Shown in pieces: positions 1-32,423 of a stretch of DNA of 64,000 nucleotides. The first letter of the stretch is position 1; every line of letters starts with the position of its first letter. This DNA comes from Sthenelais limicola. Taxonomy: Eukaryota > Annelida > Polychaeta > Phyllodocida > Sigalionidae. The DNA lies in assembly GCA_942159475.1 (NCBI GenBank), contig OW804100.1, positions 9,316,127-9,380,126 on the forward strand, given 5' to 3'. A program made the position numbers and the translations under genes. Under the pieces are notes generated by a model that saw only the letters and a list, made by a program, of their open reading frames with translations, made no database searches and had not been told where the DNA came from.

Positions 1-367
1 TGGCTGGATGGTTTCATGTGGAGAGCCTTCAGGCGTGGATTGACTGAAACGAGTTTATGGAAATGTCCGTCCGTAGATGGTGCACAACATAACGCAGACA
101 GGTAGAGTCAGCACATATATAATGGGGGGGGGGGGGTAATCTTTAGACGATGTGTATATACATATGATATAATTATATATCATGAATATGTGTATGTGTG
201 TGTGTGGGGGGGGGTATAGATATATATTACATGAAAGGTTTCCCCGTCTCCCAGCCTATTTTAATACAGACTGTTGAGGGCAACATTTTGCAGTGTATTG
301 ATAAAAACGGTGTCAAGATCGAATTGTTAGATGATATCATTTAACACGTACTCTTCATTCTCTATAG
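1..367. other. Intron of the ABCC5-like gene (left part missing)
   Basis: This precedes the first visible exon and ends in the acceptor TCTATAG at 361-367. It holds two G runs (124-136 and 206-214) and a short TG repeat. No exon was seen in it. Confidence 0.6.
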
Positions 368-20167
<19,800 letters not shown>

Positions 20168-21098
20168 TGCCTTCCTATCTATATATAGGGATCACAAGCA
20201 CTGGATGTAATCTAACACATAGTCAAAGGTCCCCGTGCCACAAAGAGGACATTTCTACAATTATGATTCCTAACTAGCCATGAACTAGCCATTTCATTTT
20301 TATATATTGTTTTGTTACTATGATTTAGATGAACATGTCTATGAGACAAAGATCGTGATATTTTAGGGTGGTATTGATATTATAACTATGAGTATGTCAT
20401 GTCTTATTCTAAAAGCCTCAATTTCCGACCAAGTGATTCAATAGGAAAGGATTGAGAAAAGTATTTTCATCGATGAGTTCCAAAGCTGCATTGGCGTTCA
20501 GTCCTTAATATTCTAAACGTGCCGTTTCCTACATTATATTTGCATGGCCCTATTGAATTATCACACAGTACACATTCAGTCAAACTTTTCCAAGAATTCC
20601 AAGGGTGTTGTTTGCCATTAACACTGAAAAGCTAAAAGACTTTTGTATTTGTATAAATATGTACATATACCTGTATTGTTTCACCGCATTTGAGGAATGA
20701 TCCTGAGGAGTAGACGTTGTCTTCCAAGAGTACTCGTTATCCGACTTAAGCTATCATTTCCATTCGTGAGCTTCAGGTCACCAATGTGTACAGAACTTCT
20801 CAACAAAACTTACGGCAACATGAAACTGTATTCTTTGTAATTCACCAATCAAACTATTGCAGATGTATACATCTTTGGGGGGTTTCAAAAAATAACATTA
20901 AAAGGGATACCAAAATGTATGTACTCAATTAAACGGTGACCCCTCTACAACTTTGCACCTATCTAAACATTAAACTATTGTAACCATAAAACGCGTTTAT
21001 AAGGACTCCCCAGTAATTGTGGAACAATGTCAATTCTATCGTGGAGAAACGCGTTAACTGTCGAGGTACTCTATAATTTCATCATCACATAATGTTAC

Positions 21099-21104
21099 AA
21101 TAAA
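21099..21104 (+). terminator. Candidate poly(A) signal of the ABCC5-like gene
   Basis: AATAAA lies about 930 bases after the ABCC5-like stop codon. It is a plausible 3' UTR end, but AATAAA is common in AT-rich DNA and no transcript evidence is available. Confidence 0.25.
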
Positions 21105-24100
21105 TAGGGAGGTTTATAAATGGAAAAAGGTGTAAATCAATGAAAGTGTGAAGTGGGGATATTACATATGTAGTGCCATGTTTTAACTTTACTTTCATTC
21201 TACTACTTACATCTTGATTCAATATAGGTTTACATATACTGTTCCCGCAGGTCTTACTGGTCAACCTAAAACCTTTTTAACGTTCTGTGTTACATAATGG
21301 TATCTTTGTTTTACTGACTTGCGTAAAGGTACATACGATTGTCAGGATAATAGTACGTCTTCTATATAAGTGAACCCCCATTCTGACAGCGAGAATAGAA
21401 ATCATTGGTTAACATTCTATACATCACCTGTTACCATAAAATCGAAAACCAACCAATGTCATATCATTATTTATAAAGCTGCATGGGTGTAACCTTGATT
21501 CAGTTGGTGCTAATATATACATGTAAATATTCTTATCTTAAGTCAGAAATGGCTTAGGTATACCCGTTCCGTTAAAAATAGAAAAACATGACCTTGTTAC
21601 CTTGAATGTATTCATATATTCCTGTCCGGCTGTTAGAAAGGGAAAATATCATATGTCGATACATTTCCATGAGCTCTAGCTGTGACCATAGAACGTCAAT
21701 TCTATCAGTCAATGTACATTATTCTGCGCACGTGGGCGTGAACACTGCCTTTATTCTGCGTATGGTGTATTTTGACCCTGCATTCGATTTCTGGCTGTTT
21801 TGAACAATAGAGTGTTGGCCTTTGAAAACTGTTTGTAGAAGTAGAATGTATTCCATTGATATTGAGTATGACAGTTCATTTCTGGGAAGCTCTTAGCAAA
21901 TTTGGTCTAAATTCATTTACAACAGTGAAAATATTTTAATGTGCCCATATACATACATGGCTTTCGCTATTGACACAATCAACAAGCTCTCAAGATTTTT
22001 TTTTCTCGAAATTTTACGGACTCTGTTCATATTCTGGTTACTGAAAGACCTGGCCTGATTGCATGTGCCTGTATTATTTGTGTGCATCGATCAATTCACA
22101 TTTCCGTTTAACTATGTACGATAAATACGGTACATTTTGGTATGTACTATTCCGGCTCACAAAGTAAAAGAAGTACAGTAAAAGAAGTATATGACAATTA
22201 TTCACATTTATCGAGGGGGTACATTTTTCCATGTTCAGTCATCCTGACATATTCTGGTTAATATCTGACAACATCCCATACATACGTTATCGTCCAGCAG
22301 CCAGAATGTACATTATTACTGTCTCGGCATTGAACCCTTTCCGTCCTGTCCTAATGAATATCAACAGATAATGCAGAGTTGTTCGATTGCTAAACATTCC
22401 CTCGTTGAATATAACAAAACGTTCATTAACAGGTTCATTCCATGGTTATATTACCAGGTCATTATAGGAAAATAATGTACAGCAAACGCACTTCTACAGT
22501 AGGATTGTACAGAATATTTTTCATGCGTAATTTATCATTTGAACACGTCTTGAAAAAAGCCTCTTGCGTTAAGATTGCAATAATTCCTTTCAGCTCTACG
22601 TCATGGCAAAGAGGCGACCTTTCGTAGCGCTCCATCTCTATTGATAAATCATGTCTACAAACCGTAGAGAGAGTATTGTTGGGGACGTTTGCAATGAGAT
22701 TGGCATTCAGTGGGAAATCAATTCGGATTCGCACGTTATAGTGCTAAATGTGTTGGCAAACTATCATAAATGGTATAAAGTATAATTAACTATGTGGACA
22801 TTTATTTCTTGTATGTACATTTTGTTTTCCTTAATGGACCGAAATCATAGGTATTCCACGTGTTCATTTAGTCGCTTCTTTCTATTGATGTTTTTTCTAT
22901 TGATTTTTCCGTTGATTTTTAAGCGATTTTTTGCAGTCTTTAGACACTGACTCTGTATTTCTAATGGACCTGTATTGAAAGACTGCACGTGGTATTGTAT
23001 CCTCAATATTTTCAACCCCATCATTTCAATATAAATGTTTCTCAATGTGTGGATTTATATGTATTATCTCGTCACACGTCTTTTGTAAATGGTGAGTTCA
23101 CCCTCTGTTATTTTCACACCAGTTTAGATATGTCGATTGTTAATACGGGTTATTCAGCTTCTGGGTCCTACCAGCGAGCTTGATGTGGTCCTACACAATT
23201 GTGACCTTGTACATTGCAGACACTGTCCTTCTGTCTTTCTTTTTGTGATGTCAGCTATAGGGACTCGGTCTCCATGCTAGCTGAACATGCTAGCTGTTAT
23301 CCCGACAGATTACGATGTTGAAGGAACGCATCGATACTACGCAAACTTTATTACCCTGAAGCACAAACGCATGTGTTTAGTTTTTGTGTTCATCACTACA
23401 GAGGAACCAATTTTAAAGAACCTGTATAGATTAATTTAAACTGCGACATAGAATTATAGTTCTTTGTTTATAAATATGATAACATGGGACGCTTAAGTGT
23501 ACATCTGAATGTAAATAGATACGACGTACATTACGTCTTGATATATTTTCTAAAATAATTCATTGTACATGTCATAATTCTGTGAGAAATCTGGAAGTCC
23601 TCATGACGTAAATTGTCTGTAATCCTTAGTCATCGTTGAGAGAATGTTATTATAATGACCACAAACATCGGCAGAGCACCAAATCCTCTACCGAGGATGT
23701 TTATTTACACTTTTACAAGTTCCATCACTCCTGTACGTATCTATTCACGACACACCTGAGAGTATCTGCGGAAATGGTTCAATAATTTAATTATTTTGAA
23801 GTTTAATATTCAGAATGAATGTGATTTTGTATTAAAGGGCCTATCGAAAGACGGCTTCTTGATTCCATGTTTTGGGAAACGGAAGTATGTTATCATTAAT
23901 AAAGTTAACTAAACTATTGAAAGTTCTCCTCATATATTTTCTCTCCACTTCCCATTTGGCCCTCATGAACCCCCATAGACATCATTGTTGCTGCTCATTT
24001 TGTATTCTGGCAGTAATTTTACATTACAAAAACAATACGGAAAACATATTCATGGCATTATTTCCTTGTGTCGCCTGTATAGTCGCTTTTACACTCAAGA

Positions 24101-25659
24101 TGCTGATACTATGTTTCATTAATCTTTTATTTTATCTTAACAAATTGATTATAAGTAGATTTTTTTCAATTTGTCGCCATTTATTCAAAGAATACTTTCT
24201 GCATGACACCCCCTTTAACTGTCAAAATTAATGGCGCCCATATACATACACCCCCATTGTTTTCCGTTTACATTTGATACGAATCAATTAAAATGCATAT
24301 TCAATGATTGAAGGTTCAATCTCTAAATTTTGTTTGTTTTTAAAATCCTTTTTATTCAAAATACCTGCCGGCTAAATAGCACCAAAGAAATTACATGGAA
24401 TAGCCGAATTGTCAGCTCTAAAAATTCATTAACCTTTTAATTTAGTGACTGGTCATAATTAACCATTGGTAAGGGGTTGACAATTTGTGAAAAATTCAAA
24501 ATTTCTTGGCACCCCTTCAAAGTTTGTGCAAAACTTTTGACCACACTTTTTTAAAACTGATTCACATCTTTAAGATTGATGACAAAGGAACAATCAGGGA
24601 TTATTAAATACTAACGCATTGCCTTAGAGAACAGTCGCTTGAGTGGTAAGAGCTAATCCATTGGCAAGATGAAGAGACTAGAGATTTTGACTTCCAGATG
24701 TGGGTGGATGAACATAACATAGGTTGTCAGACTACAACAGCATTGCCATTGCCTAAAGGGGGCTGTGTTACAAGAGACATACTGGCAGTTATTGGGGCAG
24801 TGAATCAGTTAAATTGCTATAATTTATTGTGACATATGCCCTTTATACATAGAATTTTCTTTTTCCTCTACCTCCTGCCTGCACACAGACCTGCAATATC
24901 CAAGATATTTCTTCCCTCTTCAATAATAGTGTTACACCAAGTATAACAAAATCTCACCATAGCTCAGAGAATTAATCTCAGGAATAAGGCGCTGGGTAAC
25001 ATGGACAGAGGCCCACAGATCCATGCCTATTTCCCTCACATGGAGGCAGCAGCCAATGCTAAATATGCAGAAGGTGCAAAAGCAGGAAAGCACAGCTTGC
25101 AGGAAGTTGTGGAGGTGCTACAATGTGATCAAGAGATTAGGGAATCTCTGCCGCCACTGAGGATGAGGTAGACAACTTCTAGCTAGGCTTGGCGCCAAAT
25201 AAAAGGAAGGTCAAGGCAACAACCAAGCCTTATCAGAGAGGCTAGAATGCAGCCAGAACTTTGTAGTGAAGGCCACAGTAAAAAAGGCTGATAAAGTGTC
25301 CAAGTTTGTGCCAGAGCATATAGCATACAAGACTGGCTCAAAAAGTCAGGGTTACCATCATTCTAGGAGCCATTCGTGCTATACAATTAATGGAAGGGAT
25401 ATGAAGATAATGTTGAATACTTGATGATGGATGAATGGAGTAAGGCCAGCCTGAGGACCATGTGGCACCTCAAGACCAACGGAGGGGAACAGCCCCTGGG
25501 TCTTTAGCATCTGCTTTGCTGATCCCGAGGACAAAGAAAGACAAAGGCCTGGAGAACCCCATGGACAAGTACAAAAGAAGTGATATGGCAAGTTTGGCAC
25601 CTGTAGAATCTTCTTTAATGACACTGGTTTCTCCAAGGTGTATGCAAGTATAAATGGCA

Positions 25660-25800
25660 CTGCCCTTCAGAGTTGGTGCAAAAAAAAGTGCCCCCCCCCC
25701 ATCTTCAGAGTCTGTGCAAAAAAAGGTGACCTCCCTCCCCTCCCCCCCCCCTTCAGAGTCTGTGCAAAAAAAGATGGCCCCCTGAAAGTTCCCCTCTCCC
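25660..25800. repeat. Short minisatellite, about 45-bp unit, three copies
   Basis: The core CTTCAGAGTYTGTGCAAAAA is followed by AAG-TG and a run of C, and it recurs at about 25665, 25712 and 25751. The copies differ mainly in the length of the C tract. A looser relative (CTTCAAAGTTTGTGCAAAAC) occurs once near 24516. The long frames on both strands here result from this low-complexity sequence, not from genes. Confidence 0.75.
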
Positions 25801-26753
25801 CCTCCCCTCCCCCAGTGATTAAAAATGAACAGTCCCTTAGTGATTATTTCAAACATATCCCCCCGCACCCTCCTCCAGGGCAAGGAGTCACCTTTATGTG
25901 CAGAATTGAACATATCTCTAATAAAGACATATGACATATGACATTATGACATCTGTATTTTAGCTCAAACATGGTGGACGAAAAGGAGAAGTCACCCTTG
26001 AAGAAAAGCTTCTGCCTGTTGATATAGGCTTTATAGTTTGTCGCTGCCATTAACTCTGGTATTCTTTAAATATTCATTAAACGTTATCACGTTATCACGT
26101 TGTGCATAATATTAAACTGAAGGGGCTGCAATCTAGTTTCGGGTGTTATTTTATACGATAAGGAGAAGGGAATTTTCCAGTCTATTTCATCGAATTCCTC
26201 GTCTGGTAGTTGTAAGTTCTGTTGCCATCTATCAAATCTCGGGATATTGTTCTTTTTCTTACTCACTAGCGCTATAGATAGACAGCCTTTGAGGAACAAT
26301 CTAAACAATCCTCCGATGCTTATGATATTCATAGGAAAGTCAACACCTCAACAAATGTTGTGCCTATGCCATAGTTCACTTACATTTCGTTGGTTGTCAT
26401 TAATATACCTTGTTCATTAATGATGTCTCCTAACGAACTAACTCCCTTTCTTTTCCAATGAATCCACTTTAACATTTTCGTGCCTGTTTTAATAGTTCTA
26501 CTAACCCAGGGCCTCTCTCTTCTGATCCGCACCACTAGGATCTCTACTAAAATAATATATGTTCTACACAAGGAACAATTCTTTGTAAAAATCGTATAAT
26601 ATATATTACATTTGGTTGATACCTACAGAGAAAAATACCATCTATGATCCTCTCCATACAAGCCTCCAGGATTCGAAATCTTAATAATTATTGAAAAATA
26701 AAAGAATTGCTTCCATAGAAAGACTATATCATTCCGCCGATAGACTACACTAA

Positions 26754-26785
26754 GTAAGCTCACAGTAAATGACTTCCCCCTGCTA

Positions 26786-26821
<36 letters not shown>

Positions 26822-26844
26822 TAGCTGGGGAACTGTGAGCTTCT
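26754..26844. repeat. Imperfect palindrome with a (TA)n centre
   Basis: The left arm AAGCTCACAG followed by TTCCCCCTGCTACCATA, and the right arm TATGGTAGCTGGGGAACTG followed by TGAGCTT, are reverse complements apart from a short insertion in the left arm. A TA tract of about 30 bases (26789-26819) is the centre. The whole could extrude as a cruciform. Confidence 0.8.
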
Positions 26845-27211
26845 GTATGTTTCCTCAAGGGTACGCTGTGTACCACCATTCAACCATATTCTACTCGTGG
26901 CTAGACTGGTGGCGCCTTCTTCTTCTTTCAATTCTTTACAAGGGTAACGTCTGTTGTATTTTCACTTTCCATGTGTATTCTAGACTGCATCGTTACCGTG
27001 CATTATTTTGTGTTTTTTCATTGAGAATAATTTTAATCAATCTTTAGATAATTTAAGAATTACAAAAAGTCACATAATTATATAGTCCGGCACTTGAGGG
27101 GCCAAAAATTAGGTTTTGTGACCAACTCTTGTAAAGAGTGATTTTGTTTCCTAATTTTTCAAATCTCATTTTAGTTTTTTGCTAAAAGTGGGTTCATTGA
27201 ACGTAAATTAC

Positions 27212-27575
27212 GTTTCCATGACAACCATTCAAATTTTCATTGAAAGGTCAACATAAAAAGTTGTCATTGTATTTTCACCAATAATATGAATAATATAATT
27301 TCCTTTGGTAGGAATATGGTTCTATAAGATATCTAGCTGATAATACCATATAAACCAACTCAGAACGTTTTCTATAAGTAGCCATGGCAACCAAAACAAA
27401 AAACAGAATGCTTTTCATTATATCAGTCATAAATATCTATGTTTATCATACTTTATCTAGCAATAAACTGTTGGAAAAACAATTTAAGGACCAATTTGGC
27501 CTGATATTTCATTTCTAACAAAAATATTCTTACTAATCTGAGTATAAGGTTCTTTAAATCGGTTTCTATGGCAAC
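27212..27575. promoter_or_regulatory. Cluster of three RFX X-box-like motifs
   Basis: GTTTCCATGACAAC (27212-27225), GTAGCCATGGCAAC (27378-27391) and GTTTCTATGGCAAC (27562-27575) fit the palindromic X-box recognised by RFX-family factors. They are spaced 166 and 184 bases apart. No gene start is visible beside them; the nearest coding-like sequence downstream begins at 28851. They could also be copies of one diverged repeat, so a regulatory role is inference. Confidence 0.3.
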
Positions 27576-28850
27576 CATACTTTCATACTGAATTGTCAAC
27601 AACAGTATTATTATCTACATTCCATTCGCTAATGGGGCACTTGTCGCCATTTCCTTGTTTTGGGTACATTTTTAGGTGCCTTTTGTTTTGTTGTACCTGT
27701 GTACAACATGGAAGGCAATTAGGACATATTTCTTACATAACCATGGCACCAAATGTACCATGTAGCAAATCATAAGATAAGGATAGTTACTATATGATTA
27801 AAGTTTTACTTCATGTACATCCTAGGACAGGTCTACCCGGTTCCGAAAATGGTGACAGTTACATTTCAATATGTCTGATGCTCAAATCAGAGATCATTGA
27901 GCTGCTCTATCTATCTAATTATAATATGTGTACAATATTCAATTACAAACTACTCATGTATACTGTTATGATGTGTATGCATCGGCCGACACGATTGTGA
28001 CACTGTTATTACGTAATGTAACGTAGCATTTAACCTATAGGAACCAACTAATTGAATTATTACATCACCAATAACGCCAATTTTAAGGAGGAGGAAGAGG
28101 AGGCGGTGGGGGGAGAGAAACACGAAATTCGAAATGCAAGATGAAATGTTCGGTATGCGTTTCTTTCCGCTCCAGTCGAAAAAAATAACAAAAGACGGTA
28201 AATCGAATGCAAACCTGTTGCCAAATGAAGGATTCTTCTTGAATACAATGGCGCGAATATATATACGCTATACAGAAAACCTGTCACCAATAGACGGAAT
28301 TGTCTTGCAGCTATACTCAGCGCGTTCATCGTTGGAGTTGCGTATGAGATGAGTTGATGATGACGTTTGTTTTCATTATATTTGCCGTGGGCAACATAAC
28401 ATTCATTTAGCATGGTTTATATATAGCTAAGTGCATCCGGAATACGTGTACTCAAACACAGCAGATAACTATAGACAAGCCAGTTGAAACATCTCGATGT
28501 TTCATTAAAAACAGTCGTTCATTCATTCAACCGCACAACCAATGTGACTGAAAATGTCTGTCCCTTTTTTCCTGCTTTGTAGATCAATATCTTTCGGACT
28601 TCTTTACAGCTAGTGTCCATGAATTACTATAAAATAATCACTTCCTATCCTACAAACCTACACATGAATGTACTGGTCCATTGACGGGAGGAGAATACTT
28701 ATCTATACGTTTTAAAGTGGGACCTATGTCGAAGACTCCTGCAAAATGTATACATGTATCTCTGTACTGGGTTGTTGAGTCAAAATGTCGATATCTCTAA
28801 GCCTAATCATTGTATAAAGTTCCCCTTGCTTTTGGTCTGAAGATATACAG

Positions 28851-29339
28851 GCTTACTCAATCTACCTCCATGTACCAACTCCTCGGTGTGAGCCAAGTCC
28901 TCCAGGCGGGAGGAGGGCGTGTCTATTCCGGGAGGCCTTATACCAGCACCCATCCCTCCCTCATCTATACCTTCTCCTCCACCAACAGAGGCGTCCAATA
29001 TAGAGACACCGTCCCTGCCCTACTCTCTTCTCTAGTTCGCAACTTCTGGAGTACACATCGTGGCCCAAGCAACCACTTGATTTTACCAAAACTAGCGACT
29101 TTTAAAAGGTAAGAATAACTCATTTCCCTTTTCCCTTGGAGTGCTAGAATATTTAACAACCAAGCAAGTGTCCCATGAACCTGAAAAGAAACTTTTAAGA
29201 AGTGGATAGAATTGACTTTCTTGTCCAAGTGAATTGTTGTAGCGGGGAGCAAGAAGTTGGGGAGAGACGGCAACAACGCGCTGTATCATTCTCGGTGGTG
29301 TATTTCAGGTTTGATGGACAGCCTGCGCGTATACGCTGA
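28851..29339 (+). CDS. Candidate two-exon small gene, unrecognised
   Basis: 28851-29108 is an open frame with clearly C-rich third positions in AT-rich surroundings. It is flanked by a good acceptor (TTTTGGTCTGAAGATATACAG) and the donor AG|GTAAGA. It joins in phase to 29309-29339, which follows the acceptor TATTTCAG and ends ...RFDGQPARIR then TGA. From the ATG at 28870 the product would be about 90 residues, rich in Ser, Arg, Leu and His with almost no acidic residues, as in mitochondrial presequences. I recognise no family. The frame is open back through the acceptor, so the start could lie upstream. It may instead be a repeat fragment. Confidence 0.3.
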
Positions 29340-31574
29340 CCATAAATTTAGAAGTGGTACGCTCGTGGCACAACCGCAATGATGAGGATTATGTACAAAG
29401 TGTCAGAACATGTTAAAAAGTTCCTCTCACTGATAAACAGTTTGTTTGTTATCGCAAGATGAAAAGTGGAATTAATCAACTAGTGGTCCGAGCCCGGCTC
29501 ATGGGCTGACCAAGTATATTCACTGGTCAGAATAGACATTCTAGAAATGTTGAGAAAGACTTTTACCCCATGACCAAGTATAATGTTTTACAGGTCTTAC
29601 AGAATTGTCATGTCTGATATCAAAATATAAATAATACAGTTATGCTAGTATCGTGTGTCCATGTGTCGCACATCTTACAATTGAGCAATCAATGCTGCTG
29701 GTCTTTGGGCTTACAACATTCTATAACAATGATGTCATTCCACAACTACGCAATATCATTATTCATCTATATTCAAAAAGCGTTGATGCTTTCCCAACAT
29801 CTTATTTCATTACTTTAAACATTTATAGTATCGGGAATGTACACCCGACATTTTACCTGTTTATTAATTAATAGTGTCGTCATTTTTTTTTAAAAAAACA
29901 TTCAAAACGTTTTAAAGAGACAGCTATAGTGCGTCTATGTAAGTTGTGCTAGTGAGTGTGATAGCGCTATTCGGTCAGACTACGGTAAGCGCGATGATTA
30001 TTGTGTGCGCTATTCAACACCGCATGGATATTCCATTAACTTTTCATGGAGTATTTAGGAGCGTTGGAAAATCATTGCTTCGTGCGTTCTTACACGGTTT
30101 CTCCCATATCAGTCTGATGGAGCTTCCCTTTCCCATGAACATATCTTATCTGCACGAGTATATATTTTTGACCCTAAAGAAACAAATAATACATACTATG
30201 TATAGAATAAATCTCAGTAGCTCATAATAGAGGCAAGGAGGGGCTGTTGGAATCGTGAAGAACGAATTGGAATCAACATGACTCAACTGGTGTTTTTGTA
30301 TGAGAGTTGAAGCCTCTGGGTTCCAATGGGGTTTTGCTGTCTGTTACATGCAAGGTGGCAAGTTGTGCAACACAGAGGCTATGTTAAGGCTATCTGCACC
30401 ATTGTGACTGGCCCACACTCGCCCTCATTGCACTAGTGCCGCCAGATAGCAGCCTAGTGCACGTGATGGCGCAGTGGTATAGGATATGAAGGCTGCATGT
30501 ATGAATGTTCCCGGAAACCTGGAGTAAATGGTTTATTTTAGTTGTCAGATGGTCAGAACTATATAGTCGCTCTTGCTGCAAGAAATATATACTATTATAG
30601 CGCGTGTGATATGTCAGCTAATAAACACATGCCCGCGTATCGTGTATATGGACGCATACATACACATGCCCTGTGGCGGCCTAACCTTGTGTAATAACAC
30701 CCCAGCAAGGTTAAGACGCACGCCCTACGGATAATGCGGGAAAACAATCAATTCAGGAAGGCTAATAGTAACCAACGACTGAAGATGCTTCCGCATATAT
30801 GCCATGGTTGTCGATTCCGATGGACAATTGTCCATTGTATCTTTTGTTACAAGCCCCAAACAATATTCATTCCTGTCACATATGATATCACTCCAGGGAG
30901 GTATATACCTCCCTGATCACTCTGGTACCACCGGATTGAATTCCTTTATATATGTATTTAAAAAAAGAAAGAAAGATTTATACTTTCCTTACTACTTGAA
31001 GATAGAATAGTCATCTTTACATGTTTGTAAGGAAAGTTGGTCGTCCAGCTGTCCTTCCAGTATATCGACTATAATCTCACTATACCAATAGTTTACTAAC
31101 GTGCTAAAGGTTAGTGAGGACATCTTGAAGATCAATCTTGTATTAGTCTCCCTGTTGTGGCGATGACGGCGCGTGGCGCCCTCCTTTATAAATGAATGCA
31201 CACGTGCCATGACGTTCTAACATGGCCATCAGCCCAACATGTCATAACAGTGTACCTCTGTATACACTGTCAGTCTGCCGACCTGTAGAAGACTACCCTT
31301 TTATACATGTTGATACAATAGCTCATCATCACACGTATGGTGATGCACCTCTGTTAACTATCGCCAAGAGCGTGTGTGATTTATAACTGAAGGTGTATTG
31401 TATTCTAATGGGTCCCAAATATAGGATTCATTTATTATTCTTTCATTATATGAAAATTCAGTCCGAGTCTTCCCCAAATTTCTTTCCATTAACTGAGTAT
31501 ACATCGCTTACCGTGAAAATAGAAAATAATCAAAAGACTTGGTGTGTAAAGGATAAAATTAATGAGCCTATTTA

Positions 31575-31612
31575 TTATAACCACAGAACTCTCTCCAGTT
31601 CTGTGGTTATAA
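31575..31612. repeat. Perfect 16-bp hairpin, 6-base loop
   Basis: TTATAACCACAGAACT, then CTCTCC, then the exact reverse complement AGTTCTGTGGTTATAA. It is isolated in intergenic DNA, with no T-tract or gene end beside it. Confidence 0.9.
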
Positions 31613-32403
31613 CGCCATGTATCTGGGGTGGGGCCTCGTACCCTACGCTTGACTGATAACTATATATACTTCTTAGGACAGGGTGAGTTCTACTCCTCCC
31701 GCTAATCCTACTCGTGAACCCTCAGGTTAGTTATGAAAATATTGGGGTATTCCTTCCGGGTTGGACGGTGGTTGTATATTGTTGACAACTGGCCTAGATA
31801 CATGAGTAGCGAAGGTAAACCTCGGAGACAAGTCCAGAAATATGAATCGGAGATTTATTTGCCAATTTTATGTGCGCTCAGCAGACAAACACCATTCTAA
31901 ATGTCCATTGTATACGCGAAATTGTTATTTTTCTGGTTTTGCAGTGGGTGTACTGTAAAATGTAATGGACATAAAAGCAGGCATTTAAGAAATCAATCTT
32001 CTAAAAAAAAGTAGAATCGTGTGCGACATTCTAATAGTATAAAGGAACGTAGAGGGAAATGTCACAGAAATTAACACATAATTAATTAACGTTAGAGAGC
32101 TTCCATCCAGGAGTTGTAAAACTATGTTTCCATCTTATTCAATCTTATAATTTATCATATGATTTAATCAAGGGAATAGTCGCCATCTGAAGATGAACAA
32201 GTGCACATGTTTGCATCTAAAGATATGCCATGATCATCCCGAGATCAAATGCTGATTGAATAACAAACTTACAATGCCGAAAACAGGGTTAAACTTGATT
32301 TCAACCTTGGGAATGTTTCAAAACATTGGCCCGTTTCAACCTTTATTCAAGTGGTATATGTAAACGCCGAAACGAACTTAAGGGAAATCCTTTCAGCCCC
32401 CCG

Positions 32404-32423
32404 CCCCCCCCCCCCCCCCCCCC
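32404..32423. repeat. Poly(C) run of 20
   Basis: Twenty consecutive C residues followed by GCGCGC. Similar homopolymers occur at 38636-38651 (16 C), 4427-4439 (13 G) and 47710-47726 (17 G), a repeated feature of this genome. Confidence 0.95.

Larger units (their letters stand above)
20168..28850. other. Non-coding stretch after the ABCC5-like gene
   Basis: The first kilobase or so is probably ABCC5-like 3' UTR. The remainder is AT-rich intergenic DNA with scattered short frames that lack splice signals or recognisable protein. 24600-25660 is richer in purine codons and could be a decayed repeat, but I cannot name it. Particular repeats within this span are listed separately. Confidence 0.55.

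Noticed and set aside
25470..25937. 155-codon minus-strand open frame
   Set aside because: It runs through G-rich minisatellite repeats and translates to low-complexity Gly/Phe-rich sequence. It is a composition artefact.
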